A stretch of 64,000 bases of DNA from Mesorhabditis belari (GCA_958450365.1 CAUEEP010000893.1:769501-833500); one strand, 5' to 3'. Shown: positions 46,582 through 57,780, counted from the first letter of the stretch. Notes: generated by a model from the sequence alone, not told the origin. Numbers and translations are program-made.

Positions 46582-47102
46582 TTGGGTTGGGGAGAATGAG
46601 TCGGCGCCAAACTTTAAAGGGACTTTTTGCACACATAAAGCCTTCTTTAAACATACGTTTGGTTTCATCAAAAGGATCCACTATTTCTCTACAAAATCAC
46701 TTTTGAGAGATTCCACAAAGCTTTTCTTTCGTGGAGTTTATGAACTTCCAAACGCAGCTGGTTAAAATGGCAAAGAGTCCGACTCATCATTTGAACAGTT
46801 TCTTTCACATAAACCTTCTTTGGTGTTTATATAAAAAAGATAGAGCACATTGAATTACTTAAGTTGCCAAATTTGCAGGAAGCTCCCACCAATGGTTTTT
46901 TTCTAGATGACAGTTTGTAGTTTTTGTGAAAAAATGGCTTTTTCTTGAGCGGAGGCGCTGTTTGAATTTTCTTTTAAATGTCATTTTGTAGAGAATTAGT
47001 TAACCATTCTACTGATATCAAACGCATATTATTTGACGAAGTCGAATAGAAGTTTTAGACATTTTTTTCATTTTCGGCGCCGACTCATTCTCCCCAACCC
47101 AA
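46582..47102. mobile_element. mariner-type element with TTGGGTTGGGGAG ends
   Basis: 521 bases; terminal inverted repeats TTGGGTTGGGGAGAATGAGT continuing to CGGCGCC, flanked by TA. The host repeat it entered is present without the insertion at 48388-48396, so element borders and TA duplication are directly visible. Interior has no full transposase. Confidence 0.9.
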
Positions 47103-48091
47103 TAAATTGAATATCTACTATATAGAAGTCCGTCCGTCTGTCTGTCTGTGCGCAAACGCAACGCCCCGTAATTACGTTTGCTCTATCGGTTAAAAGGCAA
47201 AGTATTTGCTTGGTTTGTTAACGATCTGGAAACAAAAGCTCAAAGCTTATCAAAGTGATTCAAATTCTTGTGAGCCCAAAAAAAATTTGTGAGCCTCTGT
47301 AAGCCAAAAGAATTTTGTGTAGCAGAAAAAGTATAATTTCCGCAGAGTTTATCAGTAGAAAAACTCTAATGCAATAAAAATGCGAAAAACGCAAAAAAAA
47401 CACAATTATCATTTCATTTTTAGTTCTTTTTCCTTTCCTTTTTCCTATACGATAGATATTTGGATGGATTTTTTTTGCCAAAAGAATTTCTAAACCTTTA
47501 TCAAAACCTGAAAACTCTTTTGAAAGGAAAAAGAACTAAAAATGAAATGATAGATGTGCTTTTTTTTGCGTTTTTCTCATTTTATAACTTTTTATCATAA
47601 CTTTTCATCATTTCACTCAAAAATTCTATAATTTAAAGCCATTTATTCAGAAATTTAATTTAAATTTTGATTTTAATTGAATTTTGAATTTTAGATTATT
47701 CTATTTTACATCAATCAAAAGGATTCGAGAAGTTATTAAAAAAAACGTTAAAACTCATTAAAACTAACATTAACAATCTTGTTTCAAAAAGCTAATAGAC
47801 ACTAGTTTTGAATAGTAGCAAACATCAGTATGACTCAGTAGATAAAAAAGGAAATGCCATTTCATATCAGCCACGGAAAAAGGTAATAACGAAACAGAAC
47901 CTCATCAATTTTTGATGAAGCAATTATAAGATGACTTAAAAAGCTCGTGACTGCTCAAAAATCATCGAAAAAAATTGAATTGATTGTAGTGAATTTGAAA
48001 TTTGAAATTGAATTTGGTGTTACCTCACTGGATTTAAAAGTTAACGCAGAACGTAACAAGCAGCAGTTAATAAAAATGATTTTACTATGCA
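47103..48091. other. Intergenic, dispersed repeat only
   Basis: 47103-47230 is part of a dispersed repeat (GTCCGTCTGTCTGTC..., CGTAATTACGTTTGCTCTAT) also found at 48400-48520. The remainder is AT-rich without genes. Confidence 0.5.
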
Positions 48092-48290
48092 CTAGGCATG
48101 AGAAAATTCCAAGCCGAACCTAATTCCACCTTCCTTTTCTCAGTTTTCTATTGGCCGATTGTTTTGAAATTTTGTTTACAATTAGAAATTGACATTCTCT
48201 GCTTGTAGACAAAATTTCAGAGGAATCGGTCAAGAGACGGCTGAAAAAAGGTGGGATTTGGATCGGGCTGGAGTTTTCCCATGTCTTCTA
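48092..48290. mobile_element. Hairpin element, second copy of the 25281 family
   Basis: Shares CCGAACCTAATTCCACCTT and the central TTGTAGACAAAATTTC; arms are more diverged than at 25281-25479. Confidence 0.65.
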
Positions 48291-48653
48291 TGTATTCATA
48301 GCTAATGACAGCTGTCGGTACTTTGACTCATTATTCTTTCAATCCTTTGAACATCCTTGGAATTTGTAGGTGAAATTCATCAAGTTATTTAAATTGAATA
48401 TCTACTATATCTAAAACAGACGGACGGACGGCCGTCTGTCTGTCTGTGCGAAAACGCAAAGCTCCGTAATTACGTTTGCTCTATCAGTTAAAAGGCAAAG
48501 CTTTTGCTTGCTTTATTAACGGTACTTATGGGTTATCTCCCCGTTCCACTCAAAAATTTGTATTTATCAATTTGCATAAAGCATTTTAATTTTCGGAGTG
48601 GGGCTCCCATCTCTTCATAGGTAGTATTAAGCAATAAAATTTGCATAAAACTA

Positions 48654-49402
48654 TTGGGTTGTTGAATTGAAAACTGCCGGCTATTGTCATATGTCACAGT
48701 TTGAGCACTTTCTTCAAAAGAAACCCATTTTGGTGTTAATGAAAAAGTTGTAGAGAATCAAAAATTAGGCTTATAGCCAAATTTCCAAAAAGATACACTT
48801 AGTACTTTCGCTTAAAATGCAAGTTTTGTGAAAATTCGGAAATTTGGCATTTCTTGAAAACCAGTTTTTGAATCGTTCTGAATTTGGATATAAGCTTAAT
48901 TTTTGATTCTCTACAACTTTTTCATTAACACCAAAATGGGTTTCTTTTGACGGAACAATTACATTTTGGTGTCAATGGAAAAGTTGTAGAGAATCAAAAA
49001 TTAAGCTTATATCCAAATTTTCAGAACGATTCAAAAACTGGTTTTCAAGAAATGCCAAATTTCCGAATTTTCACAAAACTTGCATTTTAAGCGAAAGTAC
49101 TAAGTGTATCTTTTTGGAAATTTGGCTATAAGCCTAATTTTTGATTCTCTACAACTTTTCTATTGACACCAAAATGGGTTTCTTTTGAGGAAAGTGCCCA
49201 AACTGGGAGATCTCCAGTCCTCGATTTTTGAGTATCACACTTTTCTCACACACAAACCAAAATCCTACTACGAAAGAGGAATCCGCAAATTGCCTGTAAA
49301 ATGGGCAGAAGTCGTCAATAATAATGGAAATTATTTCGAATGAATTCATGGTTTTATGTTGAATAAATTTTAGTTCAAAGTCCCGCAGTTTTCAATTCAC
49401 CA
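48654..49402. mobile_element. Composite TTGGGTTGG-family element
   Basis: Starts after TA. It holds two successive palindromic blocks and the extra block seen at 23750, with the right terminus cut short (CACCAA then other sequence). It looks like one copy joined to another by recombination or nested insertion. Confidence 0.75.
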
Positions 49403-50063
49403 AAGTTGTAGAGAATCAAAAATAGAACGATGGCAATTCTTTTTAAAATAAAAATACTTTCTATATTTGCTAGATTTTCTAAAAGAATTTAAACAAGCAA
49501 TGCGAAACGAAAAATCAAATTAGCATATGCGCGAAATTAGTAAACTAGGATTGGTGTGAAAGTGGATGGGGAAAATTTCAGTCCGCGGAAGGGTTGGTTT
49601 CCTTTTTTTTTTGGGGTGGATATAACCAATAAGTACCTTATTAACATATAGCAGAAAGGAGTTACCTTTTGAGCTTCATAAATCCTTTTTATTTCTAGAC
49701 ATTGACTCGTCAATTTTTCGCAACAAACAATGATCAATGAATGAAACGAATTACTTCTCATCCACAAATAATATCTTTTTTTTTAATGACCTAGTATTTT
49801 TGTTCTGAATAGATCAAAAAGAACGAATTTCCCCTTTTCCTGACACCCTTTTTTAGCGATCTTTTCTGAGACAAAACTTTTTTCAAAAAAAAAACAAGTC
49901 CTTGAATGGTTTTCGATGATTTTCTTTGATTGTTTATCATTTTTAAGGAAAATATTTTGATTAAAGAGAATTTTTGATCTAAAACCAGAACTCTTTTTAT
50001 GGTTTTTTTGATCAATCAATTTGGTATAAATACTGGCAAAATATTTTAAGAAAATAAGCAGCC
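49403..50063. other. Intergenic upstream of the peptide precursor
   Basis: AT-rich without gene support. Should contain the promoter of the gene at 50064. Confidence 0.4.
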
Positions 50064-51228
50064 ATGTATTCAAATAAAATCTTGGTTGTGTTGGTTTTGG
50101 TCACTGTCGTACTGGGGTTTGTTTTTGCTATTCATCAAAAGGAGAAGGATCACTGTAGATTTAACTTTTTTTCCTATTACTCACCTCGTTGATTAGTCAG
50201 TTAGATCTAGCAAAAACAAGTTTTTTTTACAAACCTAACCAGTGCCTGATTTTGGACCACCGGCTTAGCGGTTGGGATTTGAGCTTAAACTTAAACTTAA
50301 ACCTACACTTGGCTTGATCTCAGCTAATGTTCAAAGTTTTACCTAGCTCTTTTATATCTTTATTTTATAATACCCTCAAAAGAAAACTCTATTTCCTTTA
50401 AGTTGTCAATATTGCTAACAAGATATTCCAAGTTAAAGCGTGGATTTGAAGTTCTCAATTATAGAAAACGAATCAGTTCAAACAGCTCTTGTTTTCAAGC
50501 AGCAAACAGCTCTTGTTTTCTAAAGCTCTAAATAACATTGTATCCACGCTTTAGAAAACAAGAGCTGTTTGCTAAAATGTGAAACTGACTCGTTTTCTCG
50601 TCTATTCTCAATTTCCAAGCCGAAGCTTTTCTTCAGAGATCTCGGTGCTTCACGCTTCAAACGCGGGTGCTTCAACGATTTTTTATGTAGCAACAGAAAG
50701 CGGTATGTTCCCAACAATTCAAAGCTGTTTAACAGTTAAAAATTTTTAGAGATATCGGTGCTGTGAGTGAACCAATTGAGAAGAGGTTAGTCCAATGGAA
50801 GTACAGTGAGATAATCCTTTTTTATCTTTTTAGAGAAGCTGATATTGATCGAGTCGAACGTCTCGCTCTTGAATCTCGAGTGAATGAATCTCGAGCAAAA
50901 CGTTGGTGCAAAGGAAACATGTGCGTTAATAAAAGGTTTGATACGCTTTTTTTTCTAAATCAACAATGAAAGATCAAGAAGCCATTACTAAACGCTAAAA
51001 TCATTAGTTGGCTTGAGCGCTCAACTTTTTTGAAAACCATATTTAACTGAGTTTCAGAGATGTTGGAGCAGTGAATGAACCAATTGAGAAGAGGTGAATG
51101 CCGCTTTTTCGTTTGAATATTTCTAATCCGATAATCGTTTTTGAGAAATTGGCATATATAGAGCTAAACGAGGCTACGGATCTCAAGTAAAAAGGCCAAG
51201 GTGCCAAGGGAACTTATTGCTTGAATAA
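50064..51228 (+). CDS. Candidate neuropeptide-like precursor with repeated dibasic-flanked peptides
   Basis: Proposed exons 50064-50154, 50201-50219, 50637-50702, 50750-50785, 50834-50935, 51058-51093 and 51162-51228 (138 residues). Exon 1 is a signal peptide (MYSNKILVVLVLVTVVLGFV). The rest is cut by KR/RKR sites into short pieces: GCFNDFLCSN, DIGAVSEPIE, WCKGNMCVN, DVGAVNEPIE, GYGSQV and a third Cys-containing unit. Four of the five introns after exon 2 split the second codon of a dibasic site at phase 2, a modular layout typical of peptide precursors. Two peptides could close a small disulfide ring. In the last exon one extra base shifts the expected CLNKR into a stop (51226-51228). No family recognised; peptides lack C-terminal Gly for amidation. 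The 19-base second exon is the weakest part. Processing by a kex2/PC2-type protease is inferred. Confidence 0.55.
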
Positions 51229-51294
51229 AAGGTTTGACAGCAAGTTTGGCATATTATTCCACAAATTTTCTAGAAACATTGAGCTCAGTGGGCT

Positions 51295-51580
51295 CAGCTA
51301 TAGACATAAAAAGTTCAACCAACGTTAACAAAAACAATAAAAACTGAACAGCAACTGTTCGTTGTAGAACGGTCGTCCTTCCGTCTCACCTCGGCATTCA
51401 TCCATCATCGTAGAATCGAATCAACCTAAACATCAGTCAAATTAAGTCAAATTATCAAAATCTAACTTTCCTTTGATTATGTCCAATCTTTCTATGAGTT
51501 TCCTAGCTGCTATTGCCAATAATAAAATTTATCCCAAAAATGGTTCAAAAGCACGAGCAATTCATCCATGGTTACTGCCG
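51295..51580 (+). other. Duplicated gene-start block, copy 1
   Basis: Near copy of 57355-57640. Includes a start codon at 51479 with codons for MSNLSMSFLAAIANNKIYP. A one-base difference from the other copy shifts the frame after YP. Function and full gene unknown; likely a decayed paralogue. Confidence 0.5.
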
Positions 51581-52143
51581 ATTTTACTTGTTTGAGGAAA
51601 AAGTCCTGACTGTGAAAAATTCAATTTTTGATGAGCACTTTAACAACAAAAATAAGAACAATTATTCCTCAAAATATAACCCATCATTATCTACGAGCTT
51701 TTGCCATTAATCTGCAAGCTTTCGGATCTGGTCGAAGTACCACTCCATCGCTTTCGAATCAAAGAACTCTTGGCAAGCTACCTCAACTTCTTCAAATTGT
51801 TTGTAAAATTTAATTTAATGTTTGTAAAAAAAAGAAAACTCTTTTGCAACAAGCTAGTAGTCCATTCATCAAGATGAAAGATCAACTTTAGATGACTTTA
51901 GAGAAAAACAAGTCTATTTCTTTCATTTTCATTCTTGATGACTCACCAGTTCAGCCGCTCGGGAACACTTTTTGCTCGTTCTCTTTTTCCACTTTCGCTT
52001 TCTTTTCTCATTTCCCATTTCCCATTTCCCAGAAGGGGCAATGTTATGCAATAAAGGGTTTAAATTGTGAACATTGCATGAAAAATTTCATTTTACTTTA
52101 TATTACTTTACATTACTTTGCAATAGTTCATTTTCTTTTCAAC

Positions 52144-53223
52144 ATGTCTATTCCCATTTCATCAATTCAACATTTCCTTCTTATTTCTCTCCCTAGTGAG
52201 CTGAAACTCGAAATCCTACAAAAATCCACTTCTGAAGAAAGAGAGAAATTTTTGAAAATCAACAAAATGCTTCGAAGATTTGTTTTTAATGAAGGGATTT
52301 TGGGGAAAACGATGAACAAATTGTCGATTTATTTATGCTCGAAACCATCGAATTCACCGATTAATACCCTCGAAGGGGATTCTTTGCCGATAAAATGGGC
52401 AAGATCGTGTTCGGCAAATCGATTTATGGAAATCGTGAAACCATCTGCCGATTTGTTGCCAATTTTATTTCGAAAAATTCAAAGAATTAAAGAATTCACT
52501 TTGCATTTGAGCGATAATGCTGAAGATTGTGATGAAAGAATTGCTGTCCTTTGTCGAACATTTCCCAATCTCAAATGTATCGATCATTTATCTACGGATA
52601 TTTCCCGGTTAGATAGATTGGATCTGATTTTTTTCCGTTTCCCATGTCATATCACTTCTGTTCACTTTACTGGATACCTGGATTCAGATTATGAAACGAA
52701 TTTCTTCGAGAACCATCTGAAAGACTGTAAATCTATTCAAATGCGAGCCGAACCCCAATCACTTTCCTCTCAATTTTATTTCCTTGAAAGGTGCCATATG
52801 AGCTTAATTCAACCACGAACAGCAAATCAAGAAGACGTTGAATTCCTGGTAAGTGAGGGAATTCCAAGCCTAGATCCACAAGCTGGCGTATACATGAAGG
52901 CAAGCCAATACAGCACTGTTTCAAATCGTTCAACCGGCCATTTTGAACCTTTTTGCCAATGGGTCGGTGAGTCGAAGAAGGTGCAAAAAGTGAGCAGCCA
53001 GAAAATCTTCCACAAATACTCTCAACGTTTTCTCAACTTTTTCAGAGATCACGCTTGTTTCAAAGATGAAGAACGCTTCTTGAAGCATCAACGAATGGCC
53101 TGTTTTGAGAAAAAGTTCAATGACAGGATTTGTGTTTTCCTTGTCGTGGAAAGGGTTGAGAAAGTGCCGATGAAGACCGATCCTCGGTGGATTTGCACAT
53201 CACTTATGGCAAAATACATATGA
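52144..53223 (+). CDS. F-box-like protein
   Basis: Open frame of 359 residues from the Met at 52144. The start LPSELKLEILQKST...FLKINKMLRRFV fits the F-box pattern that docks Skp1 in SCF ubiquitin ligases. The following about 200 residues carry repeated Leu/Ile/Phe spacing (FPNLKCIDHLSTD, ITSVHFTGYLDSD) like the substrate-binding halves of nematode F-box proteins. The frame contains a good donor (GTAAGT at 52849) and acceptor (53045), but splicing them breaks the frame, so the unspliced reading is used for the middle. RICVFLVVERVEKVP near 53130 recurs as HPGCFLVVEAKRKHLDD after a TTTCAG acceptor at 53529, so the true 3' end may be at about 53583. Partial duplication or alternative last exons could explain this. 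Confidence 0.55.
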   Translation: MSIPISSIQHFLLISLPSELKLEILQKSTSEEREKFLKINKMLRRFVFNEGILGKTMNKLSIYLCSKPSNSPINTLEGDSLPIKWARSCSANRFMEIVKPSADLLPILFRKIQRIKEFTLHLSDNAEDCDERIAVLCRTFPNLKCIDHLSTDISRLDRLDLIFFRFPCHITSVHFTGYLDSDYETNFFENHLKDCKSIQMRAEPQSLSSQFYFLERCHMSLIQPRTANQEDVEFLVSEGIPSLDPQAGVYMKASQYSTVSNRSTGHFEPFCQWVGESKKVQKVSSQKIFHKYSQRFLNFFRDHACFKDEERFLKHQRMACFEKKFNDRICVFLVVERVEKVPMKTDPRWICTSLMAKYI

Positions 53224-53605
53224 AAGCAAAAACTCGAGACTTTTCTCAAAAGATTTCTCACACTCTTCTACGAGATTTCCCACAACATCCTAAATTTATC
53301 TTCCGAAGACGACAGCTCAGCTTACTATTGAAAGCAAAGATCATCCGATTAACTGTATCGACATTTGTGCATTTGTGCTCTATATAGAATAATGAACAGT
53401 TTGTTATCTTCAACATTTATCTTCAACATAAAATTTCCGCATAAAAATCGACAGGTGTAGCATTTTCAATAGAAATTAGACAAAACCTAGCAAACACGTA
53501 AATTCTTACCTTACATTAACCAATTTCAGCCATCCAGGATGCTTTCTTGTCGTTGAAGCAAAGCGAAAACATTTAGATGACTAAAGAAATAAAGGAAAGG
53601 ATTAG

Positions 53606-53751
53606 GTAGATATTAGACATTTTCTAGTCCAGTCAACCTATGGGTTAAACTGTCGACTTTTCAGTCCAACCCAGTCTACCCATAGGTTAAACTTTCGACG
53701 TTTCAGTCCGACTGGATCAACCCGGTGAACTGGACTGAATCAAATGTCTAC
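53606..53751. mobile_element. Small inverted-repeat element
   Basis: Starts TAGACATTTTCTAGTCCAGTC and ends GGACTGAATCAAATGTCTA, with internal direct repeats of a CATAGGTTAAAC-type word. Likely a short MITE. Confidence 0.5.
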
Positions 53752-54345
53752 TACTTAAACAAAAAGAATCCGAGCGAACAATCAATAGACTTTGCAAGCG
53801 CCAAAAGGAGATCGAGAATGTTTATCGAAAAGCAAAAAGTGGCCGATCACGAAAAACAACGTCTCAACAGGATCAAAGCTTGAAGAGTTATCATTTTTCG
53901 ACATTTTTCGACTGTTGATGGACAAAATTACATCAAAAGAAACTTTGGAATAAAAGTATGAGTCCGAAGAATATGGAGATGACTTAAAACTGTCTTAAAG
54001 CACTTCGATTATTGTCACAACGACCAACTAGAAAACCCTTGATAGTTCTGATTGAGGTTTTATTTTCTTGCTCATTTTTTTTGTCATTCATAATCTTTGA
54101 GTTGTATTTGTTGTGCTCCAATAAATCCATCAATTATATGGTTGGCCGTTGACGAATTTTTGTCGTTCGAAGAAAAAGAGGCTAATTGTTGGACATATAA
54201 AATATGTGTTTACCAATTTACACTTGAAAAAATTTATAAACTTTCTAAAACTTTATGAACATATCGATTCAATGCGTATTTGGAAGCTCTTTCGAGATCC
54301 ATTGCTCGTTTTTGCAATAGCTGTGCCATTAAATGGTTTATTTCA

Positions 54346-56684
54346 ATGAAAAATAAAGATATAGTCATTTTAGTCATTTATGGCGTTCTCGTGTACTTAT
54401 TCGGCCTTTCCTTCAAATTCTACAAAAAGAAAAAGCGATGGGATATCGGTTTTGAGTTGGGAGGGTTCCTTTTCGCAAATTTTATACCAACAATCACATC
54501 ATGGGTAGTTTAATGTTTCAAAAATTTATCGCTTACAGTATGCTAGCTAAATTATGGAACTACTGCAATCATTATATAGTCAAAATAAACCTCAAAACGA
54601 CCGTAGCCCTTTTTAGGTCCTTTTCGTCAGTCTTCTCGTCACTCCATTTGCCATCTATTTCTCGGCGACCAATGATCGGCTAGCTTTTCCAATTCGGTAT
54701 GTTTCTTTTATTAACTTTTAAACCGCCCTTTAATACTTAAATTAATCAATTTTCAAATTCCAGTCTCCTATCCACCGCCGAGAGTCTCATCCGTTTCTCG
54801 TGGGCCCTCAGCTCTAGTCTCTTTGATTTCTATACTTTCGGCATCATTCGATTCGAGTAAGGAACAAATTTTGGCCCTTTCCCTGAATCTTTTGAAAGCT
54901 CTTTTGAAAGTTTCCCGATCTTTGGTCAAAAAAGAGTCCGTTTCGTGGTCTTTTACAATTTTTTGTTTTTTTACTAAAAAGTCTTTTGAGCTTGTTTTAA
55001 CGTATTTTATTAAGTTCCAGATGCACCAGTTTATTTGATCAGATTTTAAAGAACAACCCTAGGGAAGGGGCAAAGCAGCGCGAACCAACCAATGTTGAAA
55101 GAGTTGACCCATCTCTCTTGCTCTCCTAAACATATATTCAAATAAATCAGTTGCAAGTCGATCTTTTTTGTTCCACGCAAATGGCGAATTGAAGCCTTCA
55201 TCGCGCCCCACGTCGCTTCCACCAAAAATGGCAGAGAGGTTGCCGCCTGACGGACGCAGAAGCCTGTGATGATTCGTGCTTTGCTGAGCTGAGACGGCCC
55301 GTCGATTGGCAGGCAGGCGTCGAGCCACCACCAAAAAGAAACTACCGACAATAATGCAAACAGTGATGAGGAGATGGACGCTGAAGCCGACAACGATGTC
55401 GTTCTACCTCTATGGGCTCGAGTTGAAGAGACACTAAGGAAGATCAAACATCAGGCCAATAAAAGATACGGGACTTGTAACTCGATGGCTGGAAACATCT
55501 TACGGCAAACATCCACTTACAAAGAGAAAGCCTCTCGTTTGTGCTATGGCTACGGCCGACGTTAGGCGAAATCGAACAGAATTCCTCGTGGTCTCAACAG
55601 GATATCGTCAAGTTGACAAGGATGTCTGTCTTGACTGTATGTGAAGACCAGCTTCAAAAACATTTGCGTGTCCGAAGGACCACAAGGCGTGTCAAGCCTT
55701 GTGTTTTCCTGGGATGCTAAAATTGTTGTGCTTACGATTGTTCTTTAAATTCTGATCAAATAAACATGTACATGTGGAACTTAATAAAATACGTTAAAAC
55801 AATTTCAAAAGACTTTTTGGAAAAAAAACAAAAAATTGTAAAAGACCATGACTCAGGGAAAGAGCCCAAATTTTAAATTGTACACTTTTACAGACTCTCC
55901 CCTGAGATCACCGAGATTTTCCTCGACATTTCTTTAATCGCTCAAATCATTGGCCTTTTCGAGATCTGTCAGTACTGTCAACTGTTCATCTCAATCAGGT
56001 GATGACTACTTCAACCAATCAATTCCAATTTCAGCCGTTTCTTTGCCATTTCCTTTGACGGCCTCTATTTCCGATCTTCCACTCGTTTCCCATGGCTTCA
56101 ATTGTCGCTTCCCTTTCTTCTTCGGCTCTCAATCTATTTCATCCGGATTGTGGCACTCGATGAGCCATGGTGGACGATGATTCGTGGATGGAATTCCCTT
56201 TTCGACGAATATCTCTTCTCGATCCCATATTTTCTCATGTTTGGGCTAGATTTTGTGACAAATATGAACTTGAGAAAGGTTTATTTGATTGAAGAAAAAG
56301 ATCTATTCAAAATCTAGCTGCGAAAAGCCGGCAAAGCCACGAGAGTCGAGACATTGTTGATGACGCAGGTTGGGGCCAAGGGAAACGACAAAAGTACTGA
56401 TCAATTCCAGATGTTATTCAACTCATTTTTCAACTTTATCGACACAATTTTCCACTATTCTGGCGCAATTCTCATCAATTTATTCCTTGGCCCAAATTTG
56501 GCCCTTGTTTACGGGATGACCAAAGCATTCAATCGAGCCTTTTTCTTTGCTTTGATGGCTAGGTTAGAGAAAATCTTGGATTTTAAAGAATTTATTCAGC
56601 TTTTTGAATATTCTCTTTCTCCGCAAACGATCTGAGGAATCGAGAAAAGAGACAAGTAAAATGGTGACGATCGTTACGGCTTGA
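54346..56684 (+). CDS. Multi-pass receptor-like protein (serpentine receptor type)
   Basis: Eight exons, 54346-54504, 54617-54696, 54764-54856, 55894-55998, 56035-56278, 56318-56368, 56411-56562 and 56600-56684, join with all phases matching to 322 residues. Hydrophobic segments: DIVILVIYGVLVYLFGLSF; FANFIPTITSWVLFVSLLV; LIRFSWALSSSLFDFY; IFLDISLIAQIIGLFEICQY; LQLSLPFLLRLSIYFIRIV; YLFSIPYFLMFGLDFV; and FLGPNLALVYGM, with VETLLMTQMLFNSFF before the last ones. A polar Arg/Lys tail (LRKRSEESRKE) follows. Count and layout fit a seven-helix nematode chemoreceptor, class not identified; a different polytopic family is possible. Intron 3 is over 1 kb and holds a foreign-looking insert. The last exon choice (TTCAG acceptor at 56599) is the least certain join. 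Confidence 0.65.
55060..55740. other. GC-richer insert in receptor intron 3
   Basis: Higher GC than its surroundings; contains a 63-codon plus-strand frame (55374-55565) and an overlapping 133-codon minus-strand frame (55046-55447), neither recognised. No inverted repeats found at its edges. Possibly a retroposed or transposon fragment. Confidence 0.35.
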
Positions 56685-56984
56685 TTCCAGAGTGGTAAAC
56701 TATCACGCTAGCTAACGAGGTCGACCTCCGGATTTCTTGGGCAAAACAAAGGGGGAAATTTACTAAATTTACTATAATCACTTACTGTAATTAGATTTAC
56801 ACAAAATTGTTACACTGAATGAAATATAGATGTTTCTTTGAGGTGATCCTCCTCCAGAAAATCACAAAATCGGTGTTATCATATTTTTTGTGTGTTGAGA
56901 AAGTGCCTTTGAAATGTGGATTTTCGGAATCAGCGTGAAAAGTTGCCCTAAAGTCTTTGCTTCTCGATCAAAAAACAAACAGCT

Positions 56985-57060
56985 CGACCCCGCGGTGGAA
57001 TCGAACCCGGGTCGTCTGGATCAGGGTTGGACGAAGGCCCAATTTTCCAGGCAAACCCAA
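56985..57060 (-). other. tRNA-derived fragment (B box)
   Basis: On the minus strand the sequence contains a perfect B-box, GGTTCGATTCC (56998-57008), followed by CACCGCGGGG and a T-rich run. The T-arm stem does not pair fully and no matching 5' acceptor half or A box was found, so this is a degenerate or SINE-type remnant, not a working tRNA. Confidence 0.35.
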
Positions 57061-57354
57061 GCCAAACCAAACCAAAGCAAGGAGGGCGAAGCTTGCCTTT
57101 TTGTTGTCTTTTTCACTTTTCACCCCCAAGATCGAATAATTTTTTAGCCAAATACCATTCTAAAAGTAGGGGAATCGTTTAAATGCATTTTCAACTCATT
57201 TAAAAAAATTCTTTTCGAGATTTTCAATCTTGGCCTTGGTTTGGCTTGGCTAGCGACAGCTTTTTCATCCAAACCTGATGTGAATGAAAGTCAAAACAAG
57301 TTACTTAACAAGTTATTAAACACTCATGTTGGAGAGTGGGCTTCAGCCGACTCA

Positions 57355-57780
57355 GCTATAGACATAAAAGCTTCAACCAACGTTAACAAAAACAATAAAA
57401 ACTGAACACCAACTGATCGTTGCAGAACGGGCGTCCTTCGGTCTTACTTCGGCATTCATCCATCATCGTAAAATGGGATCAACCTATCAAATCACTCAAA
57501 TTAAGTCGCAAAATCTAACTTTTTTTTGATTATGTCCAATCTTTTTATGAATTTGCCACCACCTGCTATTGCCAATAATAAACTTTATCCCCAAATGGCT
57601 CAAAAGCACAAGCAATTAATCCATGCTGGCCCTGTATCTAGTTGCAAACTATTTTGTTTATGAGTTTGTTCAATTTCTTTACAACACTTTATTCATAACT
57701 ATGTTCATTCTTGCTTCGATTGTCTTCTGCATTTTTAACCGGTTTTGCAAAGTTTTCAGCGACATCGATCATCAAGCCAT
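57355..57780 (+). other. Duplicated gene-start block, copy 2, with short membrane-protein frame
   Basis: Copy of 51295-51580, with a start codon at about 57533 (MSNLFMNLPPPAIANNKLYP) and a continuous frame to HKQLIHAG. One base out of phase, a frame follows to a TAG near 57790 with one clear membrane segment (FITMFILASIVFCIFNRFC). Together they look like a small single-pass protein split by a frameshift. Confidence 0.4.

Noticed and set aside
47120..47230. GTCCGTCTGTCTGTC repeat as a Helitron end
   Set aside because: No TC...CTRR ends or hairpin could be demonstrated; described only as a dispersed repeat.
55046..55447. 133-codon minus-strand frame in receptor intron 3
   Set aside because: Overlaps another open frame on the plus strand, with no motif and no splice context; kept only as part of an unexplained insert.
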